Position numbers and translations under genes: made by a program
Source: Nemertoderma westbladi
Lineage: Eukaryota > Xenacoelomorpha > Nemertodermatida > Nemertodermatidae
DNA length: 23,623 nt
NCBI GenBank assembly: GCA_032718475.1
Contig: JAUCBJ010005259.1
Span: forward strand, 1 to 23,623
Reading direction: 5' to 3'
Shown: positions 17,401-23,623 of the stretch, one piece after another
Numbering within the stretch: the stretch's first letter is position 1
How the letters are laid out: each line of letters starts with the position of its first letter
Notes under the pieces: model-generated
What the model saw: only the letters and a program-made list of their open reading frames with translations
Database searches by the model: none
Told to the model about the DNA's origin: nothing

Positions 17401-17871
17401 ACAGGAACAACAATTAAAGGGAGTTTGCTGGAAACTTGGTTTAATAAGATGGAGGTCGTCAGATTCGTTGGAATTCGTTAGACCCGCTTTCTTGTAGAGG
17501 AAGGAAGATTCGGAACTGGAAGTACCGGTAGTGTGGGGGTGGTGATCGAAGTCGTCGTCGTCTAGGTCATCTACATCGACGAGACGGCGGAGTTCCACTT
17601 CCGACGCCTCAGCCAGATCGGTGGACGACTGGTTGACTCGCCCCTTGGAGGAGGGAACCGAGAGTTTAGCGCGTGGGATGAGCGATGGGGACATTCCGAC
17701 AACCCCCCGACGGACAGCCTCCCGTTGGCTCTCCAGTTTGATCTGTAGCGAAGGTTTCTGGGGGAGGGATTGTCGGTTTACCGGGGTGTTTGGTAGACGG
17801 ATTCCCGGAATGTTTGACGGGATCCAACCCCGGGTTGGGGACGGTGAAAGAGGTCCGTTTGATTCCTCCAT
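17368..17871 (-). CDS. Hypothetical protein, probable 5' coding exon with acidic stretch
   Basis: The frame opens with ATG at 17871 (MEESNGPLSPSPTRGWIPSN), preceded two codons earlier by an in-frame TAG, so this start is the first available. GC content and C/G-ending codons rise here relative to the flanks, which argues for coding. Features: an N-terminal Pro/Ser-rich segment, a basic patch (REAVRRGVVG), an acidic run VDVDDLDDDDFDHHPH, and a Ser-rich linker (TGTSSSESSFLY). No signal peptide, TM segment or enzyme motif. The last 11-15 codons are minisatellite, so the natural exon end is probably before 17401. GT|GAGG at about 17398 (minus GTGTGAGG) is a possible donor. Continuation exons would lie at lower coordinates, but none is visible. 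The family is unknown. Confidence 0.4.
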   Translation of the reverse strand: MEESNGPLSPSPTRGWIPSNIPGIRLPNTPVNRQSLPQKPSLQIKLESQREAVRRGVVGMSPSLIPRAKLSVPSSKGRVNQSSTDLAEASEVELRRLVDVDDLDDDDFDHHPHTTGTSSSESSFLYKKAGLTNSNESDDLHLIKPSFQQTPFNCCSCVRNVVHCVVQ

Positions 17872-18112
17872 TATCTACGAACATCCAACAGTCTGCTAAC
17901 AGCAGAACAGTGTCGGCTACACAGTAGGCGGGCAGGAAGGCCAGGTGTTGGGCTGATCGGTTGTACACTGCAGCGCAGCGGTGCGGTTTACCGTACAGGT
18001 ACCAGGGTACCGTATGGTACGGCGACCTGACCTCAGGCTGTCAGGACTCAGAGGCCAGGAGGCCTATACCGGCAACTTTATGACTGCTGGACTGTACGAC
18101 GTTTATATAAAT
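17872..18112. other. Spacer with nested GGTACC/GGTACCGT words
   Basis: No gene. 17989-18022 holds overlapping near-palindromes built from TACCGTAC and GGTACC. TATATAAAT at about 18105 could act as a TATA element for a minus-strand gene, but the distance to 17871 is large and support is weak. Confidence 0.3.
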
Positions 18113-18121
18113 TAAAAACAC

Positions 18122-18262
18122 GGGGTTGATTTTACTGCGTATACGTAGGCCTACGCGTAGCTACGCGTAGGTTTACGCGTAGGCCAGAATTGTCTTTTGG
18201 CGTAGGAATTTCTTGCGTAGGTGCTTGCCTGTGAACCAATCACAAGGACGTTTGTTGTGTTT
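18122..18262 (+). repeat. Left TIR of the long-TIR element
   Basis: Inverted match to 19240-19380, about 97% by eye. It includes three CTACGCGTAG-like palindromes (18150-18183) that may be transposase-binding subrepeats. Confidence 0.92.
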
Positions 18263-18369
18263 CTTGTATGTAGTGGGAAATTTAAATTTAGATGTACCCG
18301 TAATATAATAATACTGTAATAATATAATGTAGCTTATGCTGATAGCGGCACATAGGGCTTTATCAGCTG

Positions 18370-18790
18370 ACATAGTATAGCCGTATGATGTCGACGAGGA
18401 CTGGAGCGCGGGCGAGTACGTCGTATACGTGGTCACGGAGTCTCGATTGTCGGGTTCCCGGTGTGCGGTGACCCGAATCGCCTCGAATCTCCTTTGTCGG
18501 CCTCCATGCAGGGCGACTGGTCGACGGTAGCCGAGCAGAGCGGGGGAGCGAGCTACAGGACGCGCTCACCCTCACGGGGTTCGTAGATCGTGGAGGCGCA
18601 CCGGGGCGACCGCGGTAGTAGCTGCTGAGCCGAGGTTGTTCAACGTGGCGACGAAGTTACGCGAGAGTTCCTCATGGTCCCCGGAGTAGCCGAGTCCGCG
18701 TACGGACGAGCGTAACCAACGATTACTTAGTACGTGACGTTGGCGACTACACAAACGAGTTCAACGAGAACGAGAACCAACGAGGATTCA
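18370..18790 (-). pseudogene. GC-rich, coding-textured cargo segment inside the long-TIR element
   Basis: GC jumps relative to the AT-rich surroundings. On the minus strand two successive frames read like protein with C/G-ending codons: LGYSGDHEELSRNFVATLNN, ending in a TGA at about 18572, then a shifted frame with LRDHVYDVLARAPVLVDIIR. No complete ORF or known domain can be named. It may be a captured host exon or a decayed retroelement gene. Sequence alone cannot separate these. Confidence 0.4.
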
Positions 18791-18889
18791 ACTAAGATTC
18801 CGAAACATACATACAAGTTCACACATTCAATTACAACACGATACACATTCAATAATATTAACTATATTAACTTAACTATATCGTTTGTA

Positions 18890-18956
18890 AAAATAAATAA
18901 ATAAATAATAAAATAATAAATATTAAAATAATATTGTAAAATAAATAAATAAATGT
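18890..18956. repeat. AAAT/AATA low-complexity tract
   Basis: Runs of AAATAAATAAAT and AATAATAAAA variants, within the long-TIR element and just before the LINE tail. Confidence 0.8.
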
Positions 18957-18982
18957 CATGTCGTAATGTATAAATGTCATAA

Positions 18983-19213
18983 TCTGTTCAACATCTGTTC
19001 CACAATAAGAGTTTTGCGTCTCGTGTAATAAACTTATGGAATATGTTGGATGAGAATGTTGTTGATGCTCGAGATTTTCATGGTAATCCTAGTGTAAACT
19101 TATTTAAAAATCGTCTTGATTGTGCCATGAAGTCCAAAATGAATATTTATAGTGATATACCAGTTAGACAAGTTGCCACTGCCCAGTTTACATTCCATCG
19201 GTACTTATATTAA
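18983..19213 (+). pseudogene. LINE 3' tail (C-terminus of a non-LTR reverse transcriptase ORF)
   Basis: The open stretch contains NKSFASRVINLWNMLDENVV followed by NPSVNLFKNRLDCAM and ends FTFHRYLY-stop. The pattern 'F-x-x-R-V-x-x-x-W-N-x-L-…-V-V-x-A-…-F-K-N-R-L-D' is the conserved end of CR1/jockey-type LINE ORF2 proteins. The RT domain itself is missing: the copy is 5'-truncated, as is usual for LINEs. Its 3' UTR (TTTTACTTTTGTATCATTGT) runs directly into the right TIR at 19240. It therefore sits inside the DNA element. Confidence 0.75.
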
Positions 19214-19239
19214 ATTAAATTTTACTTTTGTATCATTGT

Positions 19240-19380
19240 AAACACAACAAACGTCCTTGTGATTGGTTCATAGGCAAGCACCTACGCAAGAAATTCCTAC
19301 GCCAAAAGACAATTCTGGCCTACGCGTAAACCTACGTGTAGCTACGCGTAGGCCTACGTATACGCAGTAAAGTCAAACCC
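19240..19380 (-). repeat. Right TIR of the long-TIR element
   Basis: Reverse complement of 18122-18262. It ends ...AGTCAAACCC, followed by TAAAAACAC. Confidence 0.92.
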
Positions 19381-19425
19381 TAAAAACACACATTCGTCAA
19401 CTACAACATTGAACAATTAATATAG

Positions 19426-19548
19426 ATTAGGCCCTATTCGAAAGCATTTGATACTGTTGTTACTCAAAAATTATTGTCCAAATTACAATGTTTTGTTATT
19501 AGCGGAAATGTATTGTTATATGTTCCACTAACTTCCACTCTCCACTGA
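19426..19548 (+). pseudogene. Small LINE reverse-transcriptase fragment
   Basis: The frame after a TAG at 19423 reads RPYSKAFDTVVTQKLLSKLQ and then CFVISGNVLLY. This matches the LINE RT block with the first catalytic aspartate ('S-K-A-F-D-T-V-x-x-x-x-L-L-x-K-L-…-I-S-G'). Only about 35 residues remain before the sequence passes into the next tandem array. It lies downstream of the LINE tail at 18983-19213 yet represents an earlier part of the protein, so the two come from different insertions or a rearrangement. Confidence 0.65.
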
Positions 19549-20160
19549 CTGACTGTAGGCTAGCTACTGTAGTTCCACTAACTTCCACTGACTGGCTAGG
19601 GTAGGCTAGCTAGTTTTTTTATTTATTAGTTACACTAACTTTCACTGACTGGCTGTAGGCTAGCTAGTTCCACTGACTTCCACTGACTGGCTAGGGTAGG
19701 CTAGCTAGTTTTTTTTATTTATTATAGTTCCACTGACTGTGACTGGCTAGGGTAGGCTAGCTAGTTTTTTTTTATTTATTAGTTACACTAACTTCCACTG
19801 ACTGGCTTGGCTAGGGTAGGCTAGCTAGTTTTTTCTATTTATTAGTTCCACTAACTTCCACTGACTGGCTAGAGGCTAGCTAGTTTTTATATGTTCCACT
19901 AACTTCCACTGACTGGCTAGGGTAGGCTTAGCTAGTTTTTTTTATATTAGTTACACTAAACTTCCACTGACTGGCTAGGGTAGGCTAGCTAGTTTTTATA
20001 TGTTCCACTAACTTTCACTGACTGGCTAGGGTAGGCTAGCTAGTTTTTTTTATTTATTAGTTACACTAACTTCCACTGAGTGGCTAGGGTAGACTAGCTA
20101 GTTTTTATATGTTCCACTAACTTCCACTGACTGGCTAGGGTAGGCTAGCTAGTTTTTTTT
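19524..20160. repeat. 50-60-bp minisatellite (about 12 copies)
   Basis: The unit is TTCCACTAACTTCCACTGAC plus TGGCTAGGGTAGGCTAGCTAG and a T-rich tail. The tail alternates between short (TTTTTATAT, then GTTCC) and long (TTTTTTTTATTTATTA, then GTTAC), giving a two-unit period of about 110 bases in the right half. AGCTAGCT is a local palindrome. Confidence 0.93.
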
Positions 20161-20221
20161 TCTTTTTGTAACTTCCTTACCGATAGGCAGCAACATGTGA
20201 AATTGGTTAATAATTATTTAT

Positions 20222-20240
20222 CCTTCATGGCAGTTAAATC

Positions 20241-20276
<36 letters not shown>

Positions 20277-20486
20277 GAGTCAATATATATGCCACATATG
20301 TTGGAAGTTAAATATTGTGTAAGTCAAGGTTCTTGTAATGGGCCACTTATGATGGCAGTTAAATCTTGTGTGCGTCGAGGTTCCTGTATGGGGCCACTTA
20401 TGTTGGCAGTTAAATCTTGTGTGCGTCGAGGTTCCTGTATGGGGCCACTTACGTTGGCAGTTAAATCTGTTTATGTCAAGGTTCCT
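20222..20486. repeat. 51-bp minisatellite, left part (about 5 copies)
   Basis: The unit is TTATGTTGGCAGTTAAATCT plus TGTGTACGTCAAGG and TTCCTGTATTGGGCCAC. The first copy (20226-20245) is interrupted by a (TA)n microsatellite at 20246-20274. The fifth copy is broken at GTATTG (20487-20492) by the foldback element and resumes at 21019. Confidence 0.93.
20246..20274. repeat. (TA)n microsatellite
   Basis: About 14 TA dinucleotides. It replaces the GTGTACGT part of one 51-bp unit. Confidence 0.95.
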
Positions 20487-20547
20487 GTATTGTACGGTGG
20501 CTGAATTGTGCCACTTAATACTTTTTTTTTATTTTTTTTTTTAAGCG

Positions 20548-20613
20548 ACTTTTTGGTCGACCAAAAAGTACTTTTTGGTCGACCAAAAAGTACTTTTTGG
20601 TCGACCAAAAAGT
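20548..20613. repeat. Left cluster of three perfect 22-bp palindromes
   Basis: Units at 20548-20569, 20570-20591 and 20592-20613, each ACTTTTTGGTC plus its reverse complement, with no spacer between them. Confidence 0.97.
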
Positions 20614-20851
20614 CTGGAAGTATTATCCAATAGAAAACATATATATAACTATTTTGGAGGTAAAATCAAATTACTGTACCGGTGTACATAAAGTTTTGTT
20701 AAACACATTGATCGCTAGGCCTACCGGTACCTAGGATATTAACCCTTCATCATGATAGTGTTACGGTTTTAAATAACCACCTAATTCACTTAATGTAATT
20801 TGATTTTGCCTCGAAAATAGTTGTATGTTTTCTATTGGATAATACTTCCAC

Positions 20852-20963
20852 ACTTTTTGGTCGACCAAAAAGTACTTTTTGGTCGACCAAAAACTACTTT
20901 TTGGTCGACCAAAAAGTCGACTTATTGGTCGACCAAAAAGTACTTTTTGGTCGACCAAAAAGT
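20852..20963. repeat. Right cluster of five 22-bp palindromes
   Basis: Units at 20852, 20874, 20896, 20920 and 20942. The second ends ...AACT and the fourth has TTATTGG, so two are slightly imperfect. A CG dinucleotide separates the third and fourth. Confidence 0.95.
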
Positions 20964-21018
20964 CGCTTCAAAAAAAATAATAAAAAAAAGTATTAAGTGG
21001 CACAATTCAGCCACCGTA

Positions 21019-21706
21019 GTATTGGGCCACTTATGTTGGCAGTTAAATCTTGTGTAAGTCAAGGTTCCTGTATTGGGCCACTTATGTTGGCAGTTAAATC
21101 TTGTGTACGTCAAGGTTCCTGTATTGGGCCACTTATGTTGGCAGTTAAATTTTGTGTACGTCAAGGTTCCTGTATTGGGCCACTTATGTTGCCAGTTAAA
21201 TCTTGTGTACATCAAGGTTCCTGTATCGGGCCACTTATGTTGGCAGTTAAATCTTGTGTACATCAAGGTTCCTGTATTGGGCCACTTATGTTGGCAGTTA
21301 AATCTTGTGTGCGTCAAGGTTCCTGTATTGGGCCACTTATGTTGGCAGTTAAATCTTGTGTAAGTCAAGGTTCCTGTATTGGGCCACTTATGTTGGCAGT
21401 TAAATCTTGTGTACGTCAAGGTTCCTGTATTGGGCCACTTATGTTGGCAGTTAAATCTTGTGTACGCCAAGGTTCCTGTATTGGGCCACTTATGTTGGCA
21501 GTTTTAATCTTGTGTACGTCAAGGTTCCTGTATTGGGCCACTTATGTTGGCAGTTAAATCTTTTGTAAGTCAAGGTTCCTGTATTGGACCACTTATGTCG
21601 GCAGTTAAATCTTGTGTAAGTCAAGGTTCCTGTATTGGGCCACTTATGTTGGCAGTTAAATCTTGTGTACGTCAAGGTTCCTGTATTGGGCCACTTATGT
21701 TGGTTC
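21019..21706. repeat. 51-bp minisatellite, right part (about 13.5 copies)
   Basis: Continuation of the 20222-20486 array after the element. 51 is a multiple of three, so frames stay open on both strands (plus GPLMLAVKSCVRQGSCI per unit). These are not supported as genes. One unit near 21490 has one extra T-rich base pair set (GTTTTAATC), which breaks the frame. Confidence 0.95.
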
Positions 21707-21716
21707 TCATTAACAA

Positions 21717-22548
21717 TTATTGTAGACTATTATTATCGAATGGATGCGTGGCGGGAGACTGGTCGCTTTGCTGATGCGATCGGTCGAACCATTCAAGGAC
21801 GGCGGAGTTGCTTGGCCACAGATCGGCGGAGGATTCCGATTTCAGGGTATCCATTTGATCACGTGTTCCGGAAACCACAAAAGATTTGTAATTTGTCTCA
21901 TTTTTGAACTTGAACTCTTGGCACTCAACGTCGAATTTGAATGTTTCCTAAATATAATCCAGCAACACCAATGCAGTTACATCGACCTCGAGTCGAGATA
22001 TGAACACCTTTGCCTTGGGAGCCACACCTCGAAGGGAGAGTCCAGTACCAGTACCACGAACGAGGACGCCGCGTTGGTCGATTAACATTCCCGATGACCA
22101 GGCCCCGGCCCCGGTCATTGCTGGAGCGAGTTATTCGCGCAGGCCTACCACGAGGTCCTACTGGTGTCATCCCATCTTCATCAACGGGGGCATTTAAATG
22201 TGCTACCGACGCCCAGCTCACCTCCAGTTTGGGTCTGGGAGGTTGTTGAACGTTAACCTGCACGCGATCGCCTATTTCCGACGTATTCAGTAGACCTTGG
22301 GGCGTAGGTATTGCAGACTCGAGTACTGCCACTTTCGCCTTCAATGTATCCATATCCTTCATTAGCGTTGAAATAATTGAACCCGAAGTCGATACCGGAG
22401 GGAGGACTGAGAAATCTTCCACAACGAATCGAGGTGTTGGATCCAGGGCATGGAATTCAGCGGATTTCAAAAAAATCCAATATGTCGCCAATAAACCGCC
22501 GGCGCTTTCCGTCTCCAGTATGTTCGTCTCCAGTTATAGGTCGTCTAA
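21717..22548 (-). pseudogene. LINE ORF1-like (nucleic-acid-binding, coiled-coil) protein relic
   Basis: Three frames must be followed. About 22548-22470 shows GDGKRRRFIGDILDFF, broken at a run of six or more T on the minus strand. The frame to about 22085 has FVVEDFSVLPPVSTSGS, a coiled-coil-like heptad stretch ISTLMKDMDTLKAKVAVLES and SWASVAHLNAPVDEDG. A shifted frame then reads RGTGTGLSLRGVAPKAK, VFISRLEVDVTAL and, after a stop, VECQEFKFKNETNYKSFVV ... SSADLWPSNSAVLEWF. The order 'coiled coil, SWA-x-V, VF(I/V)SRL, YKSF-x-V, LWP' is the layout of ORF1-like proteins of several invertebrate LINEs. ORF1 proteins coat LINE RNA. No matching ORF2 follows downstream on the same strand. Confidence 0.55.
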
Positions 22549-22840
22549 TTAATTGTTTAAAGATTAGAAAAACAATACAATGTAATTGCATTGATAAAAT
22601 CCATAAATAAAACTTGGATACAAAATGTAAAATCGGGATGCAAAAGATCACTTTCTGAACTAAGAAAGGAAAATTGGATACAACTTGTCTGGATACAAGC
22701 GGTCCGTTTACCTTACAAAATGAAAAATAAGAATGTGCGAAATTAAGAACAGTCGGGGGGGGGGGGGTGGGAGTGTCCGGGGGGGGGGTGTCCTATCCTA
22801 CTTACTACTAGGATCGGCATGCTGCATTGCAGCTGCATTT
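22549..22840. other. Spacer with poly-G tract
   Basis: AT-rich DNA with GGATACAA repeats (22614, 22675, 22690). It is followed by two G runs (about 22755-22788, broken by TGGGAGTGTCC) that probably form quadruplexes or reflect slippage. There is no gene. Confidence 0.6.
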
Positions 22841-23622
22841 TTAAGAATGCTGTGCCGGCTTATCGACAAAATTGCACCGCCACAACTCCCTATCACCCAT
22901 GACATTTGCTAGATCATCCGCATCTTCAAGGCCAGTGTCCTTTAAGATGCGTCTCAAGAAAGTCATGGGCTGTCCACCATATGCTTATTCACTCCATGAG
23001 GCTGCCAAACTACAAGATCATGCACTGGCTGGTCCTCACGGCGAAAGCAATGTCCTGCAAAGCGGAGGCGATTTTGTTCTAGTGTCAAGCTCGGGGGAAC
23101 CAATGAGACACCTCCAATGTTATATAGTGTCTGGTTGGAGATGTGTGCATTGTACTTGACACAATGAACCCGGCGTAGCATTCTTGTGAATGTGCCATCC
23201 AGAGATTTGGTGTCCTCAGCAGTTAGAGCCCAGCATGGACTCCCATAGAGGACTACTGGAACTACTGCTGCTCTAAATAACCGGACCTTAAGTTTCCGAT
23301 TAATTCTCGGTGACTTCCAAATCCTGGAAAGCCTATTCAAGGCTGCCCATGCCTTTCCCTTACGTATTCGAAGGTCCTCACCTGACTTCCGGATCCATGA
23401 TCCCAGGTAACAGAAGTCATCCACATGCTCAAGCATACCATCTTTTGAGCTTATGCCCATCCGATCAGAGACTTGCTGAGGACTTTCAAAGTTAACTGTC
23501 AAAATGTTGGTCTTTCTGGAGTTAATAAAATGACCAACACTAGAAGCAGCATGTTCTAATGAGCCGAGGAGCCGTTGGGCTCCCTCTAGTGATTCTGAGA
23601 GTACTCCTAAGTCATCAGCAAA
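22841..23622 (-). pseudogene. LINE ORF2 C-terminus (RTE-like reverse transcriptase), partial
   Basis: The frame enters from beyond the window at the RT catalytic box F-A-D-D (23611-23622; FADDLGVLSESLEGAQRLLG). It runs through VDDFCYLGSWIRKSG, KAWAALNRLSRIWKS, LKVRLFRAAVVPVVLYGSPC (the thumb/connection helices with the Y-G-S-x-C-W motif) and FTRMLRRVHCVKYNAHISNQ. A frameshift near 22970-22980 ends that frame at 22963; similarity continues in another frame as GQPMTFLRRILKDTGLEDAD ... DRELWRC to a TAA at 22841-22843. This end ('R-R-x-x-x-D-T-G-L-…-D-R-x-x-W-R') is typical of RTE-type LINE proteins. RT and endonuclease domains upstream are outside the window. Confidence 0.88.
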
Positions 23623-23623
23623 G

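Larger units (their letters stand above)
18122..19380. mobile_element. Long-TIR DNA element, 9-bp target duplication (MULE-like), non-autonomous, with cargo
   Basis: The terminal inverted repeats 18122-18262 and 19240-19380 are both 141 bases and differ at only about four positions. The outermost sequence is GGGGTTGATTTTACTGCG against GGGTTTGACTTTACTGCG, followed by CTACGCGTAG palindromes in tandem. A 9-base direct repeat TAAAAACAC flanks it (18113-18121 and 19381-19389). TIRs over 100 bp with a 9-bp duplication are the Mutator-like (MULE) signature, though other superfamilies with 8-10 bp duplications are possible. No transposase is visible, so it would depend on a helper. The interior has an AT-rich zone, a GC-rich segment (18370-18790), an AAAT-rich low-complexity zone and a LINE 3' tail. 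Confidence 0.88.
20493..21018. mobile_element. 526-bp foldback element with tandem palindromes in its arms, inserted in the 51-bp array
   Basis: The ends are TACGGTGGCTGAATTG and its exact reverse complement. Arms of about 181 bases (20493-20673) and 223 bases (20796-21018) pair along almost their whole length, leaving a unique centre of about 122 bases. GTATTG flanks both ends (20487-20492, 21019-21024). Removing the element plus one GTATTG restores the uninterrupted satellite word TTCCTGTATTGGGCCAC. Each arm contains back-to-back copies of a perfect 22-bp palindrome: ACTTTTTGGTC followed by its reverse complement, with a SalI GTCGAC centre. There are three copies on the left and five on the right. 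It is non-coding. A 6-bp duplication fits IS3EU- or Dada-type DNA transposons better than Tc1/mariner, but the superfamily is unproven. Confidence 0.92.

Noticed and set aside
17470-17510. Similarity to a cloning-vector recombination site (GACCCGCTTTCTTGTAGAGG; peptide FLYKKAG) reminiscent of Gateway attB
   Set aside because: Only about 15 bases match with mismatches, and the flanks are native-looking coding sequence with no vector backbone. Treated as coincidence.
20491-21020. TA target duplication (Tc1/mariner style) for the palindrome-armed element
   Set aside because: TA does occur at both ends, but the neighbouring satellite shows the original site as GTATTGGGCC. Only a 6-bp GTATTG duplication reconstructs that site without extra steps.
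20922-21675. Frames through the 51-bp array (YTRFNCQHKWPNTGTLT on minus, GPLMLAVKSCVRQGSCI on plus)
   Set aside because: A 51-base period preserves frame. The array is interrupted by a transposon and the units show no codon-position bias in their variants.
22750-22790. Poly-G tract as a functional quadruplex or LINE 3' tail
   Set aside because: Its runs of more than eight G are more likely slippage or sequencing-prone homopolymer; nothing links it to the LINE at 22841.

Overview
The window looks like repeat-rich, non-coding-dominated nuclear DNA of an invertebrate animal. I see AT-rich intergenic sequence, LINE and Ty3/gypsy-type retroelement relics, several inverted-repeat (foldback) DNA elements, and an unusual density of minisatellites. 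Recurrent TACCGGTA and TAGGCCTA words give the impression of a marine invertebrate such as an echinoderm or hemichordate, but that is an impression only and I cannot name the species. There is no bacterial-style operon, no rRNA or tRNA gene and no CRISPR array.

Layout. 1-324 is the 3' end of a coding exon, weakly NHL-like. 889-987 is a hairpin. 1091-1217 is a 3-copy 45-bp minisatellite and 1218-1420 an open frame. 1421-1985 is a foldback element. 2130-2236 is a possible exon resembling a crotonase (enoyl-CoA hydratase-like) segment, whose apparent splice donor runs straight into a 2.07-kb array of the same 45-bp unit (2251-4316). 4608-4850 is a partial second copy of the foldback element. 5319-10188 is a complete but decayed LTR retrotransposon on the minus strand, with two LTRs, PPT, PBS, gag relic, protease, RT, RNase H and integrase in that order for Ty3/gypsy. 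10322-11311 is a 22-bp minisatellite. 11693-12979 is the one long intact non-satellite ORF (428 aa, unrecognised, with three families of internal repeats).

13586-15864 is a 26-bp G/C-skewed minisatellite of about 86 units, bracketed by short inverted repeats. 15865-17178 has no gene I can support. 17179-17400 is a 34-bp array next to a minus-strand coding exon with an acidic stretch (to 17871). 18122-19380 is a 1,259-bp element with 141-bp terminal inverted repeats and a 9-bp target duplication; it carries a GC-rich segment and a LINE 3' tail. 19426-19548 is a small LINE RT scrap and 19524-20160 a 50-60-bp array. A 51-bp array (20222-21706) is split by a 526-bp foldback element (20493-21018) whose arms carry tandem perfect 22-bp palindromes. 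The window ends with two minus-strand LINE relics: an ORF1-like protein (21717-22548) and an RTE-like RT C-terminus (22841-23622, cut by the window edge).

Nothing here forms a pathway. The connecting theme is structural: six unrelated minisatellite families and five inverted-repeat structures within 24 kb, with cases of one nested in or bracketed by another. The best-supported novel items are the palindrome-armed foldback element, for which the empty target site can be read off the surrounding satellite; the long-TIR element with 9-bp duplication and cargo; the inverted-repeat-bounded 26-bp array; and the orphan 428-aa ORF.
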